Assembly: GCA_945870545.1 (NCBI GenBank)
Contig: CAMBTF010000033.1
Span: forward strand, 1-9,894
Direction of reading: 5' to 3'
DNA length: 9,894 nt
Source of the DNA: Akkermansia muciniphila
Lineage (GTDB): Bacteria; Verrucomicrobiota; Verrucomicrobiia; Verrucomicrobiales; Akkermansiaceae
The notes under the pieces were generated by a model. That model did no database searches. It worked only from the letters and a program-made list of their open reading frames with translations, and had not been told where the DNA came from. Shown here piece after piece: positions 1-6,661 of the stretch. The translations under genes were made by a program, and so were the position numbers. Numbering within the stretch: position 1 is the first letter of the stretch; the number at the start of each line of letters is the position of its first letter.

Positions 1-1412
1 GAGCCGTTGAGGCCTTTCGGGCGGAGATCGACGAGCATCACGTGGTTGTCCGTGCCGCCGGAGCAGATACGGAAACCGTGTTGCGTGAGGCGGGCGGCGA
101 TGGCCTGCGCGTTTTTCACGACCTGCGCGGAGTAGGTTTTGAACTCCGGTTTCAGCGCCTCACCAAAGCAGACGGCCTTCGCCGCGATGACGTGCATGAG
201 CGGACCGCCTTGGATGCCGGGGAACACCTGGGAGTCGATTTTTTTCGCGAACTCCTCCTTGCAGAGAATGATCCCGCCGCGCGGGCCGCGCAGGGATTTG
301 TGGGTGGTGGAGGTGACAAAGTCTGCGTGGGGGAATGGGCTTGGATGGACACCTGCCGCGACTAGGCCGGCGATGTGCGCCATATCCACGAAAAGGTAAG
401 CGCCGACCTCGCGAGCGAGTTTTCCCATGCGCTCAAAGTCGATGATGCGGGAGTAGGCAGAGGCACCCACGGTGATAAGGGCGGGCTTGAGTTCACGGGC
501 GGTTTTTTCCAACTCGGCGTAATCGATGCGTTCGTCGTCCGGGGAGACGCCGTAGTGGGTCACGTCGTAGAAGCGGCCGGAGAAGTTCGCCTTGTGGCCG
601 TGGGTAAGGTGCCCGCCGTGGGCGAGATCCATGGTGAAAATTTTATCTCCCGGCTTGAGCACGGAGAAATAGACGGCGGTGTTCGCCTGCGAGCCGGAGT
701 GCGGCTGGACGTTGGCATGATCGGCTCCGAAAAGCTCCTTGGCGCGCTCGATGGCGAGGGTTTCCACGACGTCCACGTATTCGCAGCCGCCATACCAACG
801 TTTCCCAGGGTAGCCCTCGGCGTATTTATTGGTGAGCAGCGATCCCTGCGCCTCCATCACGGCGGGCGAGGCGAAGTTTTCCGAGGCGATCAGCTCGATG
901 TGGTTCCGCTGGCGGTGTTCCTCGCCGACGATGGCCTGGTATAGCTCCGGATCGGTGACGGAAATGCGGCTGCCGGAGGATTTGCAAACACGAGATTCGT
1001 GGCGGCCACCCTCGAATTCGGTGGCCAGCAACGCGCTGGCCATTTCCAAGGCGGTCGCGGTGTCGGTGCATTTCCCGGAAAGGCAGAGCACGTTGGCATC
1101 GTTGTGTTTGCGGGTGGTGACGGTTTCCTCGACCGTGCGGACGTTTGCGGCGCGGACATGGGTGTGGCGGTTCGCGGCGATGCACATGCCCACGCCCGAG
1201 GTGCAGGCGAGGATACCGAAATCGAAGGTGCCGTCCGCGACGTTGCGGGAAACGAGATTCGCGTAGTCCGCGTAGTCCACCGAGTCCGGCGTGTCCGTCC
1301 CGAAATCCTCCACCTCATGCCCTGCGGCGCGGAGGTGGGCGACGATGGCGTTCTTCATTTCAAAGGCGCCATGATCGGCGCCGACGGCGATGCGGAGTGG
1401 GGATTGGCTCAT
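1..1412 (-). CDS. rpiB-glyA: RpiB-GlyA fusion: ribose-5-phosphate isomerase B + serine hydroxymethyltransferase (C-terminus cut by window)
   Basis: The minus strand reads without a stop from ATG at 1412 to the left edge, giving 470 complete residues. Residues 1-150 are RpiB, which interconverts ribose-5-P and ribulose-5-P (pentose phosphate pathway). Seen here: the VGADHGAF phosphate/substrate loop (D13, H14), catalytic Cys70 in the motif CTSGVG (usually CG[TS]G.G, so one Gly is replaced by Thr), and His103 in RKHNDANVL. From about residue 152 the protein is GlyA, the PLP enzyme making glycine and 5,10-methylene-THF from serine. Seen here: [13 protein letters not shown] from 171, [16 protein letters not shown], and the PLP lysine K372 in [12 protein letters not shown]. 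About 90-100 C-terminal residues should lie outside. The junction has almost no linker. rpiB next to glyA is a common gene order, so a fused gene is plausible. In-frame ATGs at 1427 and 1433 are alternative starts; 1412 fits RpiB family N-termini best. No clear Shine-Dalgarno. Both activities are inferred to be cytosolic. Confidence 0.93.
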   Translation of the reverse strand, partial: MSQSPLRIAVGADHGAFEMKNAIVAHLRAAGHEVEDFGTDTPDSVDYADYANLVSRNVADGTFDFGILACTSGVGMCIAANRHTHVRAANVRTVEETVTTRKHNDANVLCLSGKCTDTATALEMASALLATEFEGGRHESRVCKSSGSRISVTDPELYQAIVGEEHRQRNHIELIASENFASPAVMEAQGSLLTNKYAEGYPGKRWYGGCEYVDVVETLAIERAKELFGADHANVQPHSGSQANTAVYFSVLKPGDKIFTMDLAHGGHLTHGHKANFSGRFYDVTHYGVSPDDERIDYAELEKTARELKPALITVGASAYSRIIDFERMGKLAREVGAYLFVDMAHIAGLVAAGVHPSPFPHADFVTSTTHKSLRGPRGGIILCKEEFAKKIDSQVFPGIQGGPLMHVIAAKAVCFGEALKPEFKTYSAQVVKNAQAIAARLTQHGFRICSGGTDNHVMLVDLRPKGLNG

Positions 1413-1508
1413 GGGTCGGGGATGCATGCGCATTCAACGACGGGAAGTGTGGGTTGGAAACCGGAAATTTGGGGAAAATTGCATCCCGCAATCTTTCGCT
1501 CGCATCTG

Positions 1509-1536
1509 GCGGGGTGGAAAGTAAGAATCACCCCGC
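1509..1536. promoter_or_regulatory. Perfect 8-bp inverted repeat upstream of the symporter gene
   Basis: GCGGGGTG (1509-1516) and CACCCCGC (1529-1536) are exact reverse complements separated by 12 nt. The element ends 32 nt before the symporter ATG, in the 156-nt region between the divergent fusion gene and the symporter. It could be an operator for a dimeric regulator of the galactose genes or a hairpin in the 5' untranslated region. No T-tract follows, so it is not a classical terminator. A smaller dyad, ATTGC-ATCCC-GCAAT, lies at 1478-1492. No convincing -35/-10 pair was found in this region. Confidence 0.4.
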
Positions 1537-1568
1537 GGCAAGTCCCGCCCAACCCAGAAAACCCTACC

Positions 1569-3161
1569 ATGACCATCATCTCATTCATCCTGTTCACCCT
1601 CCTCGCGGCGGGTCTCACCTGGTTCCTCACCCGCAAGGACGAGGCACAAAGCTCCGAAGGCTTCTTCCTCGGTGGCCGCTCGCTGACCTTTCCCATCATC
1701 GCCGGCTCGCTGCTGCTGACGAATCTGTCCACGGAGCAAATGGTCGGCCTCAACGGCGCGGCGTTCAAGGACGGCCTTTCCGTGATGGCCTGGGAAGTGG
1801 TGGCGGTCATCGCGCTGGTAATCATGGCGCTCTTTTTCCTGCCCCGTTTCCTGAAAGCCGGGATCACGACCGTCCCGCAGTTCCTTGAGATGCGCTTCGA
1901 CAAGACCACGCAATCCATCGCGAACTTCGTGTTCCTTATCGCCTACGCGCTCATCCTGATCCCAATCATCCTTTACTCGGGCGCGGTCGGCCTCTCGCAG
2001 ATGATGGATCTGAAAGGCCTCACGGGCATCACGGATGATCGCATGATCCTCAGCGGCACGGTGGTTCTCATTGGCGTGATGGGCTTGCTCTATTCCCGTT
2101 TCGGCGGCCTGCGCACGCTCGCGGTGCTGGATACGATCAACGGCGTCGGCCTGCTGGTCGGCGGGATGATGATCACCTGGTTCGCCCTCAACGCGGTCGG
2201 GGACGGCGAAGGTATCGCCGCAGGGTGGAAAACCCTCACCGAGGCGAATCCAGAGCGGATGAACTCCCTCGGCACGGCGGAGCAGAGCGTGCCCTTCTCC
2301 ACCCTCTTCACCGGCGTCGCGCTGCTGAACCTTTTCTACTGGTGCACGAACCAGCAGATCATCCAGCGCACCTTCGGGGCCAGCAGCCTTGCGGAGGGAC
2401 AAAAGGGCGTGCTGCTCACCGGCGCGCTGAAACTGCTCGGGCCGCTTTATCTCGTCCTTCCCGGCATCGTCGCCTACCACCTCTACGCGAAGGAGGGCAT
2501 CAAGCCGGATGAGGCTTACGGGAAACTTGTTTTCGAACTCCTTCCCAGCCATCTCACGGGCTTCTTTGCCGCCGTAATGGTCGGGGCGATTCTCAGTTCC
2601 TTCAATGCCGCGCTCAACAGCACCTCCGCGCTCTTCTCCATCGGCCTCTACAAGCATATGATCAATCCCACCGGCACTGAGGCGCAGACCGTTCGCGCGG
2701 CGAAATACTTCGTGGTCGCCATCGCCATCGCTGCGATGATCGCTGCACCGATGCTGGCCGGACAGAAAACCATTTTCGTCTATCTCCAGAAAATGAACGC
2801 CATCTACTTCATCCCGATTTTCGCAGTGGTCGTGGTTGGTATGCTTCACCGCAGGGTCCCCGCCATCGCCGCATCCATCGCGATGGTTGCCGGGATTCTG
2901 CTGATCTCGCTGGGTTACTTCGTCCCCGGTTTTGATGCCGCCCTCAAGGCCGCGAACATCCATGAGTTCCACTTTATCGCCATCGTCTTTGCTCTGTTGG
3001 TCGGATTCATGCTGGTGATGGGCGCCGTCGCACCTCGCCGCGAGGCATGGGTGCTGGCGGCCACCAACGACATCGACCTCACGCCATGGAAAGGCGCGAA
3101 ATACGCCAGCGGCCTTTTGGTCATCCTTGTGATCGCCATTTATGTCGCCTTCGCGAAATAA
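1569..3161 (+). CDS. Na+/galactose-type symporter, SSS (SGLT) family
   Basis: This is a 530-residue polytopic inner-membrane protein of the solute:sodium symporter family, close in length to Vibrio SGLT (543 aa). By alignment from memory to vSGLT, the galactose-contacting positions are kept: Q57 (STEQMVG), E76 (AWEVVA), N254 and gate Y257 (NLFYWCTNQQIIQRTF), K288 (ALKLLGP) and Q407 (VYLQKMN). Na2-site serines S343/S344 (ILSSFNAALNST) are also present. Hydrophobic segments run the whole length, consistent with about 14 membrane helices. The frame is open upstream as far as 999, but that part is antisense to the RpiB/GlyA gene and has no family similarity. ATG 1569 begins directly at the first membrane helix (TIISFILFTLLAAGLTWFL). 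No clear Shine-Dalgarno. galK follows after 7 nt, which supports galactose as the substrate. Glucose or another hexose cannot be excluded from residues alone. Confidence 0.92.
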   Translation: MTIISFILFTLLAAGLTWFLTRKDEAQSSEGFFLGGRSLTFPIIAGSLLLTNLSTEQMVGLNGAAFKDGLSVMAWEVVAVIALVIMALFFLPRFLKAGITTVPQFLEMRFDKTTQSIANFVFLIAYALILIPIILYSGAVGLSQMMDLKGLTGITDDRMILSGTVVLIGVMGLLYSRFGGLRTLAVLDTINGVGLLVGGMMITWFALNAVGDGEGIAAGWKTLTEANPERMNSLGTAEQSVPFSTLFTGVALLNLFYWCTNQQIIQRTFGASSLAEGQKGVLLTGALKLLGPLYLVLPGIVAYHLYAKEGIKPDEAYGKLVFELLPSHLTGFFAAVMVGAILSSFNAALNSTSALFSIGLYKHMINPTGTEAQTVRAAKYFVVAIAIAAMIAAPMLAGQKTIFVYLQKMNAIYFIPIFAVVVVGMLHRRVPAIAASIAMVAGILLISLGYFVPGFDAALKAANIHEFHFIAIVFALLVGFMLVMGAVAPRREAWVLAATNDIDLTPWKGAKYASGLLVILVIAIYVAFAK

Positions 3162-3168
3162 TCCCGCC

Positions 3169-4335
3169 ATGCTTTCCCCGAACACCCCCATCGGCAGCTT
3201 GGTTGCCGAGGCGGGTGCCGCGCTGCTCTCCCGCTACGGCGTTTCAGCTACTACGGTTGCCGTAGCTCCGGGCAGGGTGAACCTGATCGGCGAGCACATC
3301 GATTACTGCGATGGCTTCGTGCTGCCCTTCGCGATCGAGCGCGCGGTGGTCATTGCCGCCGCGCCGAACGGGACTTCGGAGATTCGCGTCGCGACTTCTT
3401 TCGATACGGTTGGCGCGGTGATCCCGCTGGGAGCGCCGCAGGAAATTTCCGATCCGAAATGGTCGAACTACCTGCGCGGCGTGATCGAGGGCTTCCGGTT
3501 GCGCGGGATCGCGGTGCCGGGGTTCGATGCGTTCATCGTCTCCAGCCTGCCGGTGGGCGCCGGGCTTTCCTCCTCCGCCGCGCTGGAGTGCGCCATGGCG
3601 ACTTTGCTGGAGGGCTTCACGGGTATATCCCTCGGCATGCGCGAAAAGGCGCTGCTGGCGCAGAAAGCGGAGCATGATTTCGCGGGCGTGCCCTGCGGGA
3701 TCATGGATCAGTTCGCGTCCGCCTTCGGAAAGGCAGACCAACTCATCCTCATCGACTGCCGCTCCACGGAAACGGAGATGGTGCCCTTCGCCGATCCCGC
3801 GCTGACCATCCTCGTATCTAACACCAAGGTTTCCCACGAGCTTTCCGACGGCGGCTACGCGGCACGCCGGAAAAGCACGGAGGACGGCCTCGCCGCCATC
3901 GGCAAGGCGAGCTGGCGCGATGTCACCCCTGCGGATCTCAATGGTACTGAGGGGAAAATGGATGCCATCACCTTCCGCCGCAGCCGTCATGTCGTCGGTG
4001 AAATCGCGCGAACCATCGGTGCGGTGGATGCGTTGAAAGGGAATGATTTTTCCAAGCTCGGCGGCCTCATGTATGCCAGCCACGATTCCCTGCGTGATGA
4101 TTTCGAGGTTTCCTGCCCGGAGCTCGACCACCTTGTGAAAACCGCGCGCGGCCTTGAGGGCGTGATCGGCGCGCGGATGACAGGCGGCGGCTTCGGCGGC
4201 TCCACGGTCACGCTCTGCCAAGCGGACAAGGCGCAAGCCATCGCCGCCGCGCTCGTGGTATCCTACGAGGCGGAGTTCGGCTTCGCGCCGGAAATCTTCG
4301 CTACCCGCCCGGCGGAGGGCGCGAGGTTGCTGTGA
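3169..4335 (+). CDS. galK: Galactokinase
   Basis: A 388-residue cytosolic GHMP-family kinase that phosphorylates alpha-D-galactose to galactose-1-phosphate with ATP, the first committed step of the Leloir pathway. All three GHMP motifs are intact. Motif 1 is the galactokinase signature GRVNLIGEHIDYCDG (residues 35-49; R36, E42, D45). Motif 2 is the ATP-binding LPVGAGLSSSAALE (127-140). Motif 3 is ARMTGGGFGGST (335-346). The catalytic aspartate is D180 in CGIMDQ. Length matches E. coli GalK (382 aa). The frame also has an ATG-like position at 3142 inside the symporter gene, but ATG 3169, 7 nt after the symporter stop, gives the expected N-terminus and a normal operon spacing. Uptake plus kinase in tandem suggests a galactose-utilisation operon. 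galT, galE and galM are not in the window. Confidence 0.95.
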   Translation: MLSPNTPIGSLVAEAGAALLSRYGVSATTVAVAPGRVNLIGEHIDYCDGFVLPFAIERAVVIAAAPNGTSEIRVATSFDTVGAVIPLGAPQEISDPKWSNYLRGVIEGFRLRGIAVPGFDAFIVSSLPVGAGLSSSAALECAMATLLEGFTGISLGMREKALLAQKAEHDFAGVPCGIMDQFASAFGKADQLILIDCRSTETEMVPFADPALTILVSNTKVSHELSDGGYAARRKSTEDGLAAIGKASWRDVTPADLNGTEGKMDAITFRRSRHVVGEIARTIGAVDALKGNDFSKLGGLMYASHDSLRDDFEVSCPELDHLVKTARGLEGVIGARMTGGGFGGSTVTLCQADKAQAIAAALVVSYEAEFGFAPEIFATRPAEGARLL

Positions 4336-4371
4336 ACCCGATGTTTTTGCCGGTGACGCGTGGGCGTGGTC

Positions 4372-5025
4372 ATGAGAGCATGGGATGGTATGAGGAACCC
4401 CGCCCCATCTTTCCGGCTTGCGCCGGTGCTTGCCTTCACCGGCCTCTATGTCGCCCTAGCCGCCGTCGGCGCGCTGGCATGGGGTAGCCGCGGGTTGCCT
4501 TTATATCTCGGGGTGATGGCGGTGCTGGTTCCGTCGCTTTACCTTGTCGACCGGCGATACCCGCTCACCGCGCCACTGCTCTGGACTTTCAGCGTGTGGG
4601 GGCTGCTCCACATGGCCGGAGGCCTGTTGACACTGCCTAACAGCGGAAGCTTGCTGCTCTATAGCTGGTGGCTGATCCCGGGTTGTCTCAGATACGACCA
4701 TCTCGTTCACGCCTACGGTTTCGGCATCACTACCTGGCTGTGCTGGCACATCCTGAAGTCCGCGCTGCGCTTGCCCGATGGCTCGCCGGAGCTCGCGTCG
4801 CCGGGCATCCTGCTGGTGTGCGTGGCGGCTGGCATGGGCTTCGGAGCCTTGAACGAGATGGTCGAATTCATTGCCACCCACCTGCTGCCCGAAAACAGCA
4901 TCGGCGACTACGAGAACACAGGCTGGGATCTGGTAGCCAACTTTGCAGGTGTGCTGGTCGCCGCAGCGCTGATCCGGCGCGCGGGCCATTCAGCTCAACG
5001 GCAGGTTGGGGATAGGGTCGGATGA
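4372..5025 (+). CDS. DUF2238/YjdF-like integral membrane protein
   Basis: About 217 residues with six or so predicted membrane helices: roughly 17-38, 42-60, 66-88, 94-104 with 110-128, 145-168 and 185-201. Conserved-looking polar motifs resemble the DUF2238 (YjdF) family from memory: HMAGG (80-84), YDHLVHAYGFG (108-118), NEMVEFIA (161-168) and DYENTGWDLVANFAG (179-193). The biochemical function of this family is not established. The paired His, Asp and Glu residues in membrane segments could bind a metal or a proton, but that is inference. The gene starts 36 nt after galK and is probably cotranscribed. The start is uncertain: GTG 4360, ATG 4372 and ATG 4390 are all in frame, and no strong ribosome-binding site decides. 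ATG 4372 is chosen as the first ATG. Confidence 0.75.
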   Translation: MRAWDGMRNPAPSFRLAPVLAFTGLYVALAAVGALAWGSRGLPLYLGVMAVLVPSLYLVDRRYPLTAPLLWTFSVWGLLHMAGGLLTLPNSGSLLLYSWWLIPGCLRYDHLVHAYGFGITTWLCWHILKSALRLPDGSPELASPGILLVCVAAGMGFGALNEMVEFIATHLLPENSIGDYENTGWDLVANFAGVLVAAALIRRAGHSAQRQVGDRVG

Positions 5026-5177
5026 TGTCGGCCGAGAATCCCGGAAGCGAAGCGGTTGCAGCCCTGCACACCGGGATGGCGGGAATTGACGCCTAAATGG
5101 AGTTGTTCCATGGTTGCGTGGCGCGGGAATCTTGTTAAAAGGATGACTGCACGGTGGCACGCTGCGCCTCAGCTGAA

Positions 5178-6095
5178 ATGAACCACGAAACGGATACATT
5201 CAACGATGCGCTTTTTGGCAAGCTCCTCCAATCGGAGCTCCTGATCACGTATCAAGAGGCCTTCCGCTGCGCCACCGGCCTACCCCTGAAGCTGGTAAAA
5301 CCCGATGCCACGCCCCGCGAGATCTGCACCGGGTTCGATAACGTCAGCCCGTTCTGCGTGAAGCTGAATGTCTGCGAGAAAGTCTGCGCCGCCTGTGTCG
5401 ATATCAACCGCCGCCTCGTTGAGGAGGCCACGATCAACGGTCCCTCTTCGTGCAAATGTTTCACGGGCATGTCGGCGAGCGTGGTTCCTGTGCGCTGCGG
5501 CGGGGCGATGATCGGCGTGTTGCGGACAGGCCATGTTTTCCATCAAGTCCCCGAACAGCAGGATTTCGATAAGGCGGCCGCGACCCTTTCGCGGCAGGGG
5601 CTGACCAAGGACGACATCGAAAAGCTGCGCAAGGCGTATTTCCAGACCCGGGTCGTTGAGCCGGAGCGTTACCAGAGCATGGTCACGCTACTGGCTACCT
5701 TCGGAGAGCAGCTCGGGAGGCACGCGGAGAAGCTTGCCATCGTGAGTGATGGCGATGAGCCGGAGGCCGTGGCGCGCGCGAGGAAATTCATCGAGAAAAC
5801 CCTCGCGGATCCCTTGCCGCTGCCGCTCGTCGCGAGGCATGCAGGCCTCAGCGATTCCCATTTCTGCCGCGTTTTCAAGGAATCCACCGGCCTCACGCTC
5901 ACCGACTACATCAACCGCCGTCGCATCGAGTGGGCGAAAAAGGAGCTGCTTAAGCCCCAGGCGCGCGTCTCCGAGATCGCGTTCCACATCGGCTACCAGT
6001 CGCTTTCCCAGTTCAACCGCAGCTTCGTCCGCTTCACCGGGAACTCCCCCACAAACTTCCGCCGCGAGGAGCTTTCCAAGCTTGTGGCGAGCTGA
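5178..6095 (+). CDS. PocR-domain AraC-family transcriptional regulator
   Basis: A 305-residue one-component regulator. Residues about 14-185 resemble the PocR sensory domain (known from the propanediol-utilisation activator). This part is rich in cysteine: C50, C60, C66, C70, C73, C92, C94 and C107, with the cluster NVCEKVCAACVDINRRL typical of the family. Residues 198-298 are an AraC-type DNA-binding domain with two helix-turn-helix units: LPLVARHAGLSDSHFCRVFK (214-233) and VSEIAFHIGYQSLSQFNRSF (264-283), the latter ending in the usual F.R.TG.SPT.FR pattern. It should bind DNA in the nucleoid and respond to a small ligand, which is unknown here. It is preceded by a 152-nt gap from the DUF2238 gene, so probably has its own promoter. 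The targets are unknown. The adjacent galactose genes are candidates only by position. The frame is open back to GTG 5154; ATG 5178 is preferred. Confidence 0.9.
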   Translation: MNHETDTFNDALFGKLLQSELLITYQEAFRCATGLPLKLVKPDATPREICTGFDNVSPFCVKLNVCEKVCAACVDINRRLVEEATINGPSSCKCFTGMSASVVPVRCGGAMIGVLRTGHVFHQVPEQQDFDKAAATLSRQGLTKDDIEKLRKAYFQTRVVEPERYQSMVTLLATFGEQLGRHAEKLAIVSDGDEPEAVARARKFIEKTLADPLPLPLVARHAGLSDSHFCRVFKESTGLTLTDYINRRRIEWAKKELLKPQARVSEIAFHIGYQSLSQFNRSFVRFTGNSPTNFRREELSKLVAS

Positions 6096-6661
6096 GTGTC
6101 CCGGACGGGTTTGCGTGGCAATCAAGTACGGGGGATTCCGCGGGGGCGGTTTTGTTTGTGGAGATCCCGCCGCAATTTCACCAAAAAAAAATCACTGCCG
6201 TCCCACAGACTGGGCATGACGATCCCTGAGCCTTGAATCGCAGTAGCACATACACCAGCAAGGCCGTGTAAACCTGCCATCTCACCGCGTTGGCGCGGTG
6301 ACCGAGAAAACTGCCGAGCTTGAGGCTCTGCTTTACCTGTTTGAAAAACACTACGATGTCCCAGCGGCGACGATAGAGATCGCATACGGAACGCGGACTC
6401 CACTTCATGTTGTCCTTGGCCCGGGTGACCCACCAGACGCCGTGCTGCCCACTCCCAGCTAACAGAAACCAAACCGAAATAACAAAACCAACCAGCCTCA
6501 GAAAAAGTCATCAGCCACTTTTACAGAAAAAAATTTGCGCGGCGGATGTCCTTCCCGCCCGAGCGCTCCATTTCCTCAATACGCGTGCCGCAACGCCATT
6601 GAGTGAACTGTTCCCATTCTTGGGATTTGATGTTTGAAACTTCGCTGCGCAGCATTCCCCC
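6096..6661. other. 566-nt region without an intact gene
   Basis: This stretch between the AraC-type regulator and priA holds an IS4-type transposase relic on the minus strand (about 6235-6460), a run of nine A at 6183-6191, and AT-rich sequence at about 6461-6540 that contrasts with the GC-rich surroundings. CCGCCGCAATTT at 6167-6178 and AAATTTGCGCGGCGG at 6531-6545 are approximate reverse complements (the right copy has 3 extra bases) and bracket the relic. They could be eroded element ends. Reading frames on the plus strand here show no recognisable protein. No clear rho-independent terminator was found after the regulator gene. Confidence 0.6.
6235..6460 (-). pseudogene. IS4-family transposase relic, internally deleted and catalytically dead
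   Basis: Read on the minus strand from about 6460, the frame gives LAGSGQHGVWWVTRAKDNMKWSP split as two family blocks. GVWWVTRAKDN (about 6441-6409) belongs to the middle of IS4-type transposases. KWSPRSVCDLYRRRWDI onwards, then FFKQVKQSLKLGSFLGHRANAVRWQVYTALLVYVLLRF in successive segments (down to 6235), belongs to the C-terminal part. In full-length relatives, as remembered, on the order of 80-100 residues separate these blocks, so there is an in-frame internal deletion near 6405-6412. The N-terminal half with the first catalytic aspartates is absent: a stop occurs at 6510 and the sequence before VWW is not recognisable. In the YREK signature Y-x2-R-x3-E-x6-K, the Y, R and K are present but the glutamate is valine (codon at 6354-6352). 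The reading continues to a stop near 6178 with no further family match. This is a fossil, not an active element. Confidence 0.8.

Noticed and set aside
375..944. Plus-strand open frame of 189 codons opposite glyA
   Set aside because: The minus strand here encodes unmistakable serine hydroxymethyltransferase; the plus-strand frame has no recognisable motif.
1198..1203. Loss of function in RpiB because the active-site motif reads CTSG instead of CGTG
   Set aside because: The catalytic Cys and His and the Ser/Thr position are retained, and variation at the glycine position occurs in the family, so inactivity is not supported.
999..1568. 190-codon N-terminal extension of the symporter frame
   Set aside because: It runs antisense through the conserved RpiB domain, shows no family similarity, and the normal symporter N-terminus begins at ATG 1569.
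1413..1568. Riboswitch (glycine, SAM or THF type) ahead of the rpiB-glyA gene
   Set aside because: glyA genes are sometimes riboswitch-controlled, but the 156-nt divergent spacer shows only short dyads and none of the conserved aptamer cores I can recognise.
1581..3191. Long minus-strand open frame (536 codons) opposite the symporter gene
   Set aside because: Its translation is highly charged and low in hydrophobic order, matches no family, and is the mirror of a well-conserved membrane protein in GC-rich DNA. Such antisense frames are expected by codon bias.
3244..4236. Minus-strand open frame of 330 codons opposite galK
   Set aside because: Shadow of galK, which has all three GHMP motifs; the antisense protein is Arg/Gly/Ala-rich with no family features.
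6102..6115. Rho-independent terminator after the AraC-type regulator (CCCGGACGGG then TTT)
   Set aside because: The stem is only 3 bp with a usable loop and the T-run is 3 long, too weak to call.
6122..6511. Minus-strand open frame of 129 codons over the transposase relic
   Set aside because: It is out of frame with the transposase similarity blocks and shows no similarity of its own.
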